From the NCBI GenBank assembly GCA_965262665.1, contig CBDHFR010000004.1, forward strand, positions 2,170,001-2,234,000: 64,000 bases of DNA, in the 5' to 3' direction. The stretch is from CBDBND01 sp965262665. GTDB lineage: Bacteria > Pseudomonadota > Alphaproteobacteria > Rhodospirillales > Rhodospirillaceae. A program made the position numbers and the translations under genes. Positions 46,373 to 55,666 of the stretch are shown piece after piece (within the stretch, counting starts at the first letter, position 1; the number at the start of each line of letters is the position of its first letter). The notes beneath the pieces were generated by a model. That model was not told the origin of the DNA and ran no database searches. It worked only from the letters and a program-made list of their open reading frames with translations.

Positions 46373-46586
46373 GGCGCTCGGTGAGAGCCTGCCGATGATT
46401 GGTAAACTACTTGGCCACACGCAGATCCAGACGACGGCGCGCTATGCCCATCTGGCGCGGGATTCGGTCAAGGTATCGGCGGCCCGGGTCGCCGCCAGCA
46501 TCGGCGCGGACTTCCTGCCGGCCACGGTTGGATCGGATTCCATCGGTTGTCCCATCCGAAAACCTCACCCGAATGCCGGCGGATGA
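46373..46586 (+). pseudogene. Tyrosine integrase, C-terminal fragment
   Basis: SLPMIGKLLGHTQIQTTARY then AHLARDSVKVSAARVAASIG and ADFL. It contains the last catalytic His (LGHTQ) and the Tyr nucleophile (ARYAHL), but not the upstream Arg/Lys. Everything before LGESL is replaced by IS481 DNA. Confidence 0.8.
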
Positions 46587-46604
46587 GGTAAATTGAGTTA
46601 GTCG

Positions 46605-46668
46605 CGATGTGATCTGACACCGCTCCCATTCCAGCTCGCTGGGAAGGGAGCGGTGTCAGATCACATCG
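46605..46668. repeat. Perfect 23-bp fold-back of IS481 right ends
   Basis: CGATGTGATCTGACACCGCT... (46605-46627) is the exact reverse complement of 46646-46668, with an 18-base loop that itself pairs partly (TTCCAGC/GCTGGGAA). Each arm is the outer part of the IS481 right end. Normal copies carry only one such arm plus a short inner hairpin. Confidence 0.85.
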
Positions 46669-46676
46669 AGTCTAGT

Positions 46677-47090
46677 TCACATTGGAAGACCACCACGTTG
46701 ACCGCCGGCTTGCGCCTCTCCGGCCTGGCGGCCCCGATGCTCCTCGACGGGCCGATGCATGGGGCTGCCTTCAAGGCCTATGTGGAACAGGTCCTGGTAC
46801 CCGAACTCGACCCCGGAGACAGCGTCGTCATGGCCAACCTGCCCGCCCACAAGGTCGCTGGCATCCGCCAGGCCATCGAAGCCGCCGGCGCAACCCTGCT
46901 GTATCTGCCGCCCTACAGTCCCGACTGCAACCCGGTCGAGATGGCCTTCGCCAAACTCAAGGCGCTCCTGAGAAAGGCCGCCGCCAGAACCGTCGACGAC
47001 CTGTGGGACGCCATTGCCGAGGCCATCGACGCCTTCACCTCAACCGAATGCGAAAACTACTTCGCCGCCGCCGGATATGATCGGGACTAA
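46677..47090 (+). pseudogene. IS630-type transposase, C-terminal half
   Basis: Starts abruptly at HWKTTTLTAGLRLSGLAAPM, then GAAFKAYVEQVLVPELDPGD, SVVMANLPAHKVAGIRQAIE and YLPPYSPDCNPVEMAFAKLK. The second catalytic Asp (usual VMDNLPAHK) is Ala; the Glu (NPVEMAF) is kept. The element ends near GCTCTA (47106). Confidence 0.85.
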
Positions 47091-47130
47091 ATTGAATCTG
47101 CTCTAAGTCCTTATCGCAACCTGCGTCTTA

Positions 47131-47720
47131 TCACTTGCCGGCTGCAAGTTCTTTCACTACTGCCAACGACGGATCCACATGGTCGATTGGGCCTATACCG
47201 TCATCCGCAGACGATAGGCTTGCGGCGATATTGTTGTCCGGCGTGATTACAAAGGTCGTCCGCTCCGTAAAGGCGTGCTTGATGACGTCACCGCGCGTGT
47301 CTTCAAAGCCCGGTGGAAGATTGAGGGTGTCCAAGTCGTAAGCTGCAGCGATTGAACCATCCAGGTCAGAGGCCACGGGAAATTTACCAGCACAGTATTC
47401 TGGGTCAGCGGAATAATCGTTAAGCCGCTCAATGCTGCCCTGAGACACCCCGATAATGGTGGCGTTAACGGCCTCGAAATTCTCCTTCACCTCGGCAAAC
47501 GTGTGGGCTTCGATATTGCAACCGTTGGTGTATACGGACGGATAGAAATAGACCACCACGGGGCCCTTCTTAAGGGCGTCTTTGAGTGAGAAATTGAACT
47601 CCTTACCCGCTAGCGACGCCTTGGCCGTAAAATCGGGTGCCTGATCCCCTTCCTCTAGTGCGGCAAGGGCCGGAAACACGATGACGCTGGACAAAAAACA
47701 CCTGCGATGAGACGGTTCAT
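47131..47720 (-). pseudogene. Peroxiredoxin (AhpC/TSA), homopolymer frameshift in signal peptide
   Basis: The natural start is the ATG at 47720, with GGAGG just upstream: MNRLIAGVF. The frame then breaks in a run of six A (plus strand 47693-47698); one more base would restore LSSVIVFPALAAL, a good signal peptide. The rest is intact: EGDQAPDFTAKASLAGKEFN, VVVYFYPSVYTNGCNIEAHT (peroxidatic Cys), VISPDN-type tail and DGIGPIDHVDPSLAVVKELA. Exported BCP-type peroxidase. A sequencing error is quite possible, in which case the gene is intact. Confidence 0.8.
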
Positions 47721-47940
47721 GGTTATCCTCCTCCATTTGGGAAAACCCACTTCAGCTAACGGTTACTAAACACAAGACACCCACCGACAACAACAGTTTT
47801 CAGATTTTATGGTGTGCAGAATCTGGTTACGCGTGCATGATAGGTGATAGATTAAAGGATACTTGATCAGGAGCTTTCGCTGGGGGTTCACTCTGGAAGT
47901 AAATCTAAAAGACAAAAGACAGGGACGAGGGAAAACCGAT

Positions 47941-48579
47941 ATGCATAAGATGCTGAATATTTTCGCCGGAACGATGTTGATTGGACTTGGCTCTTTCCCA
48001 GCGCTTGCGCAGGACAACCAAATGAGTTTCTTTCTCACCAGTGTGGGCTCCGGTGATGGCGCCAATCTAGGCGGCTTGGCCGGAGCGGATCGGCACTGCC
48101 AAGCTTTAGCCCAGGCTGCCGGGGCCGGCGGTAAAACGTGGCGTGCTTATCTCAGCACTCAGGGTCAAGGGGCGGAGAACGCCCGCGACCGGATTGGATC
48201 GGGACCGTGGTTCAATGCGAAGGGTGTGGAAATTGCCGCCAACGTAGATGACCTTCATGGCGACAACAATCTGACCAAAGAAACCCAACTTACGGAAAAG
48301 GGTGCGATGGTGAATGGGCGCGGCGATACACCGAACCAGCACGACATCCTTACCGGTTCGCAGCTCGACGGCACAACCTTTCCGTCGGGTGAAGACCATA
48401 CGTGCGAGAATTGGACGAGCAACAGCGATGGCAGCGCCCAGGTGGGGCACCATGACCGAACCGGAGGCGGGGCTAACCCCACGTCCTGGAATAACGCCCA
48501 CGGCTCACGCGGCTGCAGCCAGGAGAATCTCATCGGGACCGGTGGCAATGGCTACTTTTACTGTTTCGCGACCGACTAA
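47941..48579 (+). CDS. Secreted lectin/endostatin-like domain protein
   Basis: 212 residues. Signal peptide MHKMLNIFAGTMLIGLGSFP, cleaved at ALAQ. The mature domain is Gly- and Cys-rich: FFLTSVGSGDGANLGGLAGA, DRHCQALAQAAGAGGKTWRA, NARDRIGSGPWFNAKGVEIA, ENWTSNSDGSAQVGHHDRTG, SRGCSQENLIGTGGNGYFYC. Resembles the C-type-lectin-like fold annotated as lectin in many proteobacteria; ligand unknown. Transcribed away from the peroxiredoxin. Confidence 0.8.
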   Translation: MHKMLNIFAGTMLIGLGSFPALAQDNQMSFFLTSVGSGDGANLGGLAGADRHCQALAQAAGAGGKTWRAYLSTQGQGAENARDRIGSGPWFNAKGVEIAANVDDLHGDNNLTKETQLTEKGAMVNGRGDTPNQHDILTGSQLDGTTFPSGEDHTCENWTSNSDGSAQVGHHDRTGGGANPTSWNNAHGSRGCSQENLIGTGGNGYFYCFATD

Positions 48580-48802
48580 AAGCATTATCAAGGACATTAT
48601 CGGAGATTAAGTCGAATACTTCGCAGGCACGATGACTTCGTCTGCGAGTGAGCGGGAGTCCTGCCACTCATCGACGGGATTTCTTTAGGATCAGTAATGT
48701 CTGCTTGTGGCTAGTAGCGGACGAAAGTTAGTCCCTGTCAGACGGTCTGCTTCTGACCCAAAGTGGACGTTGAGCGTGCCAGTACTTACGCGTGAGCTAA
48801 TC

Positions 48803-50060
48803 TGTAGTGGTTCAGATGTGATCTGACAGTTGGCCGTTTTTCCGGCGGCCTCTGTTAGGTCAAGTTCAGTTCACGAACTTTTCCTTCCAGATTTCTTTGC
48901 CCTCGATCATGGTCTGGAACGGCGTTCTGCCGCAACACATTTTGCCCTGATGAGTGCGTTCCGTGTTGTAGTGATGTAGCCATTGATCCAGATCGTCCTG
49001 CAGCGCATCGACGCTGTCGTAGAGTCTTTTGCGGAACGCGACCTGGTAGAACTCCTGCAGCACGGTCTTGTGAAAGCGCTCGCGGATGCCGTTTGTTTGC
49101 GGTGATTTCACCTTGGTCTTGGTGTGGTCGATATCGTTGATGGCCAGGAAGAGCTGGTAGTCGTGCTTGTCCGCTCGCCCGCAGTATTCCGTGCCCCTGT
49201 CGGTCATGATCCGCAGCACAGGCAGGTCGTGCTCGTCATGGAACGGCAGCACCCGGTCATTGAGCAGGTCGGCGGCGGTGATCGGCGTCTTGGTGGTGTA
49301 GAGCTTGGCCTGCGCGACCTTGGAATAGGGATCGACATAGCTCTGCTGGTAGATCCGCCCCACCCCCTCTTCAGGGTGCCGACATAGAAGGTGTCCTGTG
49401 AACCCAGATAGCCGGGGTGGGCCGTTTCCACCTCGCCGCGGGCTTCGTCGTCGCGATTCTTCTTTTCCAAGGCCTGTATGTGGGCCTCGTATGTGGGCCT
49501 CGGTCAGGATGATGCCGTCCTCGGCGACCTTGGTCTCCAGCGCCTTCAGCCGGGCCTTGAAGTTGGCCAGGTCATGCCGCAGCCAGATCGAGCGGACGCC
49601 TGAGGGCGAGACAAAGACACCCTGCTTGCGCAGCTCGTTGGAGGTGCGGGCCTGACCATAGGCCGGAAACTCCAGCGCGGATTTGATCACCGCCTGCTCG
49701 GTGGCTTCACCGACGCGGTTGGCAAGATTGGGTTTGCGCCGGGTGCGCTCGAACAAGGCCTCGACGCCGCCTTCCTCAACCGCGGCCTTGTAGCGGTAAA
49801 AGGTGTCGCGCGACATGCCCATGACCTGGCAGGGACCTGGCAGGCCTTCGACACATTGCCCAGTTCCTCGGCCAGATTCAGCAATCCAGTTTTGTGTTTG
49901 ATGATCTTGTCGGTAGTATTCAACATCGTGGTGTCCTCGTTTTGTGGTTGGTGTGCACCACCATCAAAACGGACAACCACCATCTCCATCAAGAGATGCG
50001 CCGCTCCCATTCCAGCTCGCTGGGAAGGGAGCGGTGTCAGATCACATCGCGACTAACTCA
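48803..50060 (-). mobile_element. Full-length IS481-family element, defective
   Basis: From TGTAGTGG (48803) to the right end reading TGAGTTAGTCGCG (50060, minus strand). Inner repeats GATGTGATCTGACA occur at both ends. No certain target duplication. It is the only complete copy of this IS in the window and the reference for the fragments at 15667, 25731, 35586 and 45967. Confidence 0.88.
48866..49926 (-). pseudogene. IS481 transposase with three small insertions
   Basis: Start MLNTTDKIIKHKTGLLNLAE at 49926. An inserted repeat of the CCTGCCAGGT region (about 49830-49850) shifts the frame before SRDTFYRYKAAVEEGGVEAL. A 13-base tandem duplication (GAGGCCCACATAC, about 49475-49502) shifts it again. 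Two extra bases at about 49370 restore it at GVGRIYQQSYVDPYSKVAQA. The frame from 49822 to 48866 is therefore open, but with a scrambled middle. DDE Asp/Glu blocks (MTDRGTEYCG, NGIRERFHK) are present. Confidence 0.85.
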
Positions 50061-50146
50061 GCTAGTGGGCATGTACGGTAGTCAGACGGCGGTTAAATCT
50101 AACCCCGCAGCGCGGTAATTTTTTAAGGCACGTTATAAAGCAATAC

Positions 50147-50512
50147 TTGGTCACGCTCACCTTGAGCTTGCTCTTATGGGCACCACTATCATTAGCCGCC
50201 GACGGTGATGTGCTGGTGCTTGGCGGCACGGGACAGCTCGGCTCCGAGATCGTCAAGGATCTTGTGGCAGCCGGAGAAAATGTGAGTGTTTTGGCCCGGC
50301 CTACATCCAACAGGGCTCGGCTGGAAGGGCTCGAGGTCTCCTACGTGATCGGCGATATGCAAGTGAACGCCGACATGGAGCGTGTCTTCACATCAACATC
50401 TTTCCGAGCGGTGATTGACGCTTCGAGCCAAGCGTTTGGCGGTGACCAAACATTTTATGAAAAGAGCCAGCGTCTCATTTCAAAATGGGCCACTACACCT
50501 GAACATGGATAA
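50147..50512 (+). pseudogene. NmrA/SDR-type Rossmann protein, truncated
   Basis: Leader (TLTLSLLLWAPLSLAADG) then the NAD(P) motif VLVLGGTGQLGSEIVKDLVA, ARPTSNRARLEGLEVSYVIG and FRAVIDASSQAFGGDQTFYE. It stops after SQRLISKWATT; a full family member is over 200 residues, so the C-terminal half is deleted at the junction with DUF1838 copy 3. The TTG at 50147 is a poor start; the codon ATA at about 50135, 6 bases after AAGG, sits where an ATG would be expected. Confidence 0.7.
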
Positions 50513-51370
50513 ACAATCGACCATGCCTAGCGGTAACACACGCCGCCAAGTTCTTGCCGGTTCGACCCTCGGGATTTCCACCGCGTTGTTTGGCGGTCCC
50601 ATCATGGCCCTGGCTGCTGCCTCTGATGCGGTCGATCTCGATGCGCCTGAGCATCGCATGACTGCGGTGATGAAAAAATACGGTGCAACCGATGACCGGG
50701 TTTGTTTTGGTTTCGTGCAAGGTCTCTTTTATGGTCTGGTCGCGCAGAAGCTGACGCCGTTGTATGGCATTCTCGCCGCAACCTTTAACCGATACGTCCA
50801 GCATTCAGACGGTACTTACGACGGCAGGGCCCTCGAGGTTGCTTACCCCTTGGACCTAGAAACCGGTGACCTTCTTGAGAAGTTCGAGAACCCTTACACT
50901 GGCGAGATATTGACAGACATTCCATTTACCCGTTTCGGACCACGTCCTATTGGGGTCGGTCCACATGCCGCCGAACGGTTGCCAGTCCCTGGTGTTAATC
51001 GTCAGGTTGTTCAGCGCTTCCACCCCTTTCGCATCATCAAAGGCACCGTGTGGCTGGTGGAAGAGATTCAAGCCCGTTTTGTACCCGAGGACGGCCGTCC
51101 TTTGCTGACCACATGGTGACAAATTATGGCGCTAAGATTTCCGAAGTGCTCGATCCGGCACGCAAAATGGTCAGCACCGAAGTGAGCTACAGCGATACGG
51201 TCAACTGGCTTCCGTGGATGAACATGGGCGATAGACCTGGCGTTATTTTGGGCAACGCGACCGGTCGCACTGTGCCGTCCATGGATGATTTGCCGCCCAA
51301 ACACCTCGCGCTCACCCGCAAACATCATCCTGATGTGCTCGATGATCCCATGGCGCTGCTTACGTTCTGA
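50505..51370 (+). pseudogene. DUF1838 family protein, copy 3, one frameshift
   Basis: ATG at 50505. Tat-type signal (TRRQVLAGSTLGISTALFGG), core VDLDAPEHRMTAVMKKYGAT, FVQGLFYGLVAQKLTPLYGI, LEVAYPLDLETGDLLEKFEN and PYTGEILTDIPFTRFGPRPI. The frame shifts at about 51095 and continues SFADHMVTNYGAKISEVLDP, TVNWLPWMNMGDRPGVILGN and LTRKHHPDVLDDPMALL to 51370. Close to copy 4 (57789) in every block. It overlaps the truncated SDR by 8 bases. Confidence 0.85.
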
Positions 51371-51612
51371 GATACTTCGACGCCTGACTGCCAAACCCGT
51401 GCAATTCCGCTTTTGGCTATTAGCGGACATTAGACATGTGGATTTGATGACTATTAACAAAAATGGATGTGACCCAATCGATTAAAGCAGGGCCACAATG
51501 TTTTCTATTTGGGGAAATAACTATACCTCCCATCTCGGAGAACGGGGGTTCTTTAGAACTCCATCAAACACTTTGTCCGTGACGATAACCTAAGTCGCGC
51601 TCGTCGGTTTGG

Positions 51613-53118
51613 TCACGTTTCACGTGCGGGTTTAATATTGACGTTGGTGCGGAAGAGGTTTGTCGGGTCGTATTTGTTCTTCAGCTCCGCCAATCGGGCG
51701 TAGTTGGGTCCGTAGGCATTGCGCACGTCAGCCTCGCTCGGGCCAATGGCCAGGTTGACGTAGAAGCCGCCCGTGCTCATGGGTCCGATGGCATCCCAGG
51801 CATCGTCACAATATTTGCGGCAGGCCGGGCCGTCCTTGGGATCAGCCCAACTGATGTCGGCCGCGCACTGATATAAGGTATCGCGATAGGGATAGGCGGT
51901 CGCATCGGAGGCCAGTTCAGCAGTCTTTCCAGCCTGGTGGCCGAACTGGATCTTGCCGCCGGGGTGGGTGTGTTTCGTCGCGTACTCGGCGACCGCGTCT
52001 GCGATCTTGTCATCCACGCGATTGAAGAACCCGGAGCGGTAGTACACGGCGCTCTTAGAGAGCAGATCGCCGTCGGCGATCCCCTGCAGCCAAAGATAGT
52101 CGACGCCGTCAAAGCGCGTCCGGATCGGTTCGCCCAGCCTGCCAAGGTAGGGATCGAGGATTTTGCGCGCCGCTTCCGGTGAACCGTTGAACGTGCCGGT
52201 GAAGGAGGTCGTGGTAACGCCATCCCGGCTGGTACGGACACCGGCGGAGAGGGACATTTCGTTGGGTACCCGCTCGCCAAGTTCGAACAAAATCTTAATC
52301 GCTTCGGCTGCTTTTGAAACCGGATAGGAAAAGGAGAACGACGTTATGAGGGGATCAAAATCGTAAAGCTGGAACTGAAACTCAGTGACGATGCCGAAGT
52401 TGCCGCCGCCACCGCGCACACCCCAATACAAATCACTGTTTTCATTAGCATCCGCATGGAGGCTGCGGCCATCGGTTGTAAGCACATTGACACCGCGGTT
52501 GTTGTCGATGGCATAGCCTAACAAGCGCGCGAGGCGCCCCTGCCCGATGCCCGTGGCCAGTCCGCCCACACCGGTATGCGACACAACACCGGCAGTGGTC
52601 GCCAAACCATGGGGGATGGTCGCTTCATCCAGGTTACGTAAAATGGAGCCACCTTTGACATAGGCAATTTTCTTCGACTGATCGACCTCGACACCCCTGT
52701 AAGGAGAGAGATCGAGTGTAATGCCACCATCGGACATGCCGGTGCCGTCGTAGTTGTGGCCGCCGCAGCGGATGGCGGTCAGCAGATTGTGACTGTGCGC
52801 GAACTGTAACGCGGCGTGAATGTCGTCCAGCGTCGTGCACTTGGCGATAATGGCAGGACGGTGATCGATCGCCGGATTCCACAATCGCCGCTCGGCGTCA
52901 TAGTTCCCGCTGCTCGGCACGATGACCGGGCCCGCTATGCTCCGCTGCAAGTCCATCAAGTCGCCGTCGCTGAGGACGACCATCTCGCCCGTGCTGGCCA
53001 GGACCTCACTTGCATGACCGCGCCGCATGGGCAGTGCAGTGGCGGTGGTGACAGCGAGGGCACCGCGAATCAGCGATCGGCGATCCAAAGGAAGACGCAG
53101 GTGGGAAAGATGGGTCAT
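51613..53118 (-). CDS. Tat-exported berberine-bridge-type FAD oxidase
   Basis: 501 residues. Twin-arginine signal (DRRSLIRGALAVTTATALPM). PCMH-type FAD domain: RPAIIAKCTTLDDIHAALQF, LTAIRCGGHNYDGTGMSDGG (His of the usual 8-alpha-histidyl FAD link), TAGVVSHTGVGGLATGIGQG, and SDLYWGVRGGGGNFGIVTEF. C-terminal BBE motif YGPNYARLAELKNKYDPTNL then FRTNVNI. The usual second-link Cys (in GGGYG..) is absent, so FAD is likely bound once. Oxidises a sugar, alkaloid-like or phenolic substrate with O2 or another acceptor. Confidence 0.92.
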   Translation of the reverse strand: MTHLSHLRLPLDRRSLIRGALAVTTATALPMRRGHASEVLASTGEMVVLSDGDLMDLQRSIAGPVIVPSSGNYDAERRLWNPAIDHRPAIIAKCTTLDDIHAALQFAHSHNLLTAIRCGGHNYDGTGMSDGGITLDLSPYRGVEVDQSKKIAYVKGGSILRNLDEATIPHGLATTAGVVSHTGVGGLATGIGQGRLARLLGYAIDNNRGVNVLTTDGRSLHADANENSDLYWGVRGGGGNFGIVTEFQFQLYDFDPLITSFSFSYPVSKAAEAIKILFELGERVPNEMSLSAGVRTSRDGVTTTSFTGTFNGSPEAARKILDPYLGRLGEPIRTRFDGVDYLWLQGIADGDLLSKSAVYYRSGFFNRVDDKIADAVAEYATKHTHPGGKIQFGHQAGKTAELASDATAYPYRDTLYQCAADISWADPKDGPACRKYCDDAWDAIGPMSTGGFYVNLAIGPSEADVRNAYGPNYARLAELKNKYDPTNLFRTNVNIKPARET

Positions 53119-53212
53119 GGTTTCAGGATCCTTTGATGAAGGCGCCGAGCATGCTCAAAGAGGCACCGCATGCAAGGGAATATGAGTGGGTGGATTGTAC
53201 ACTGAAAGCGGT

Positions 53213-53252
53213 ACGGTTGAGCGGACTAGAACCTCCGCGGAATTTCTCCGAC
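53213..53252 (-). pseudogene. tRNA-Leu 3'-end remnant
   Basis: 40 bases align with the 3' half of tRNA-Leu(GAG) at 55427, in the same orientation, with about 33 identities. The T loop (TTCTAGT) is kept but the T stem is mismatched and there is no 5' half. It could be an old attachment-site footprint or a partial duplication. Confidence 0.5.
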
Positions 53253-53261
53253 ACCCCCCCT

Positions 53262-54479
53262 TCACTTCGCGGCCTGAGCGGAGGGCGGTGGATAGCCAGC
53301 GGTGAGCCATTTGAACATTTCCAGCATGTCCGGGTTGTCCTGGATGCCCTGATAGAAGGGAATGGTGGTCATGATGGCGTCCGGATCGCGGTTGTCCATC
53401 TCCAGGGCACGCTCATGATTGGCATTCAGCGACATCATCATGATCGGCCGGTGGGCCTGATCGTAGGCCTGAAGCTGGCCCTGCAGGGTCTCCGTATTGG
53501 CCAGGTCCTTGGGCTCAGGCAGGAAGTCCACAAAACGCGCCATGTCCTGGAGCGCGATGTTCAGGCCCTGGCCGTGGGCCGGATGGAGGCCGTGGCAGGC
53601 GTCCCCAGCGAGCGCCACGTTGCCCTTCACCCATTCCGACGTCGTGGCGATCTTGCAGGGGTAGAAGCCGACGAGACGGGTGTCGAGCTCGCCGATGGCC
53701 GGGGTGCGCTCAACCAAGAATTTCTTGCGATCGTCCACGGAAGAATTGCGCCACCAGGCCGTCTCGCTCCGGTCGATGGGAATGGACAGCTTCCACTCGT
53801 CCTTCATGCGCGCGATACGGAAAGTCATGCCCTTGGCGCCAAGGAAAGCCATGACTTCGTTGCGGGGCTCGGACGCGTTGCGGGGGCACAACAGCATGAC
53901 CAGGGGGCTGACGTACTGGTGTTCCTCAGCGAAGATGAAACCGGCGGCTTCGCGGACTTTGGAGCCGCGCCCGTCGGCGCCGATCACGAGCTTGGGGCAG
54001 ATGGTGGTTGTGCCGCCGTCGGGGTCGTCAATGGTGAGAGCGGTGATGGAGCCGTCGGCGGCGGTTTCAAAGTTCTTGGACGTGGCCGGAGCGATGAAAC
54101 GGAAGTCCGGGTTCTCCGCTGCCAGGTCCATGAGCGCCTGGCCGATCATCTCGTGGTGGAACACCAGGTAATAAGGATGGGGAACGGGCAGGTCCTCTAA
54201 AGGGACGTCCAGGATCGAGCCGCCGTCGGCGGTGTAATAGGAGGTACCAAGGCGCGGTTCGGCGCCACGCTCCATAAACGTGTCCAGCGCTCCCCATTTC
54301 TCCAGGATCTCCACCACGATGGGTTGGAGATGGTCGCCGCGGGAGGTGTCCCACGGGTTCTCGACCGCTTCCACGAGGACGATGGAGTAGCCCCGGTCGC
54401 GTACGGCACAGGCCAGCCCCGGCCCGGCGATGCCGCCGCCGACGATAAGAATGTCACAGTCTATGGTTTTGTCCGCCAA
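53262..54479 (-). CDS. FAD-dependent aromatic-type monooxygenase (UbiH/PHBH group)
   Basis: 405 residues. FAD motif DILIVGGGIAGPGLACAVRD, the DG motif LVIGADGRGSKVREAAGF, and the GD motif VALAGDACHGLHPAHGQGLN in normal order and spacing. No signal peptide, so it is cytoplasmic. It hydroxylates or epoxidises an aromatic or isoprenoid substrate with NAD(P)H and O2. Substrate unknown; no Ubi genes nearby. Confidence 0.92.
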   Translation of the reverse strand: MADKTIDCDILIVGGGIAGPGLACAVRDRGYSIVLVEAVENPWDTSRGDHLQPIVVEILEKWGALDTFMERGAEPRLGTSYYTADGGSILDVPLEDLPVPHPYYLVFHHEMIGQALMDLAAENPDFRFIAPATSKNFETAADGSITALTIDDPDGGTTTICPKLVIGADGRGSKVREAAGFIFAEEHQYVSPLVMLLCPRNASEPRNEVMAFLGAKGMTFRIARMKDEWKLSIPIDRSETAWWRNSSVDDRKKFLVERTPAIGELDTRLVGFYPCKIATTSEWVKGNVALAGDACHGLHPAHGQGLNIALQDMARFVDFLPEPKDLANTETLQGQLQAYDQAHRPIMMMSLNANHERALEMDNRDPDAIMTTIPFYQGIQDNPDMLEMFKWLTAGYPPPSAQAAK

Positions 54480-54652
54480 GGTACGCCCCTTTTATCTTTT
54501 TGATACGTGCTTGGTTGAAGCGAGTGTGACTCAAGGCAGCGGCCGCCCACAAGAGGGCCGAAAGACGGGACCGCACAACGGCATAACATGCTGGTCGGCA
54601 GCAAAGTGATGATGTGGACTAATGGAGATGAACGCCCCTGTGATGTGCCCGC

Positions 54653-55312
54653 TTACATTGGGAGCTCGGGCAACCCCAATGGCCGGCCTTCATTACCGGG
54701 GTCATATTTCGTTTCCTCCTGGGACGGCAGCGCCTTCTGACCTTCGACGAATTGTGAGGCCACTTGCGCGACATGGCGGCCATGTTCCTGGGCAGTCGCC
54801 TTGTCACTTTCAGGGGGCACAATCTCGGGCGGCTCGTCGATATTCGCCTGCGACATGACACCGAGATATCCCGCCAAGCGATTAAAGTCTTTGTCGCTGC
54901 CTTTGGTGGAGTATTTGCCGCCGAGGACATGCTGTGGAATCCAAATCATTGCCATTTGGCTGGCAAAGACGATCATTTGAGTCAGGCAATTCATTTTGTC
55001 GCCCGACTGTCCGGCGGACACCGTAAAGCCCGCAGCGAATTTATTTTTCCACATCCGCTTTAGCCAGACTTCACCGGCAAGCTTCTCGATAAACAGTTTG
55101 AATTCTCCGGACACGCTGCCGATGTAGGTCGGTGATCCGAAAATGATCGCATCCGCGGTATGCAAGTCATTCCAGCGTTCTTCCACATCTTCAACATGGA
55201 TGACATGGACATCCGCACCCTCGACCGAGCGGGCTCCGTCAGCAACGCACTCGGCCAATACAGCCGTCGTTCCTTTGAAGCTGCTGTCTTAAACGATGCT
55301 TACTTTAACCAT
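54653..55312 (-). pseudogene. Flavodoxin/WrbA-type NAD(P)H-quinone reductase with early TAA
   Basis: ATG at 55312 (GGAGAGAGTG upstream) gives MVKVSIV, then TAA at 55289-55291 where the FMN loop normally has Tyr (IVYDSS), then in frame DSSFKGTTAVLAECVADGAR, ADAIIFGSPTYIGSVSGEFK (FMN-ring loop), KNKFAAGFTVSAGQSGDKMN and ending LPELPM. 219 residues apart from the stop. WrbA reduces quinones in two-electron steps. Restart at TTG or GTG after the stop would lose the phosphate-binding loop, so activity is unlikely. Confidence 0.85.
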
Positions 55313-55422
55313 CACTCTCTCCTACCAACACAAATGATAAAGGGTCCAAATCGATTAAAGACCCAATAGGGGATAGCCGCACAATGGAACCAGAATTGGG
55401 GAACCGGATTTGAAAAGAAAAG

Positions 55423-55509
55423 TGGTGCGGTCGAGAGGACTTGAACCTCCACGGGATTTCTCCCACAGCGACCTCAACGCTGCGCGTCTACCAGTTCCGC
55501 CACGACCGC
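55423..55509 (-). tRNA. tRNA-Leu (GAG)
   Basis: Class II tRNA on the minus strand. Acceptor GCGGTCG pairs with CGACCGC, discriminator A, CCA encoded (55423-55425). D loop GGAACTGGTAGACGC, anticodon loop TTGAGGT (anticodon GAG), variable arm GTGGGAGAAATCCC, T loop TTCAAGT. It reads CUC/CUU codons. A CTTTTCTTTTC run follows and may terminate it. Confidence 0.95.
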
Positions 55510-55666
55510 ATTGGACCCATGCTTCTAGGCAAGTGCCCGGCGGGATAGAAGGCCCGCCTGAGGAGACTGCGGGATAGCAAACCCAGACTATCCGCGCAAC
55601 CCGAAGCAAATATATGGGGGGTTAAACAGGGCTGCAGACACCCCAAATCAGGCGTATAAACCGGCC

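Noticed and set aside
53133..54200. 355-codon plus-strand frame over the FAD monooxygenase
   Set aside because: The minus-strand frame has all three FAD-monooxygenase motifs; the plus frame has none.
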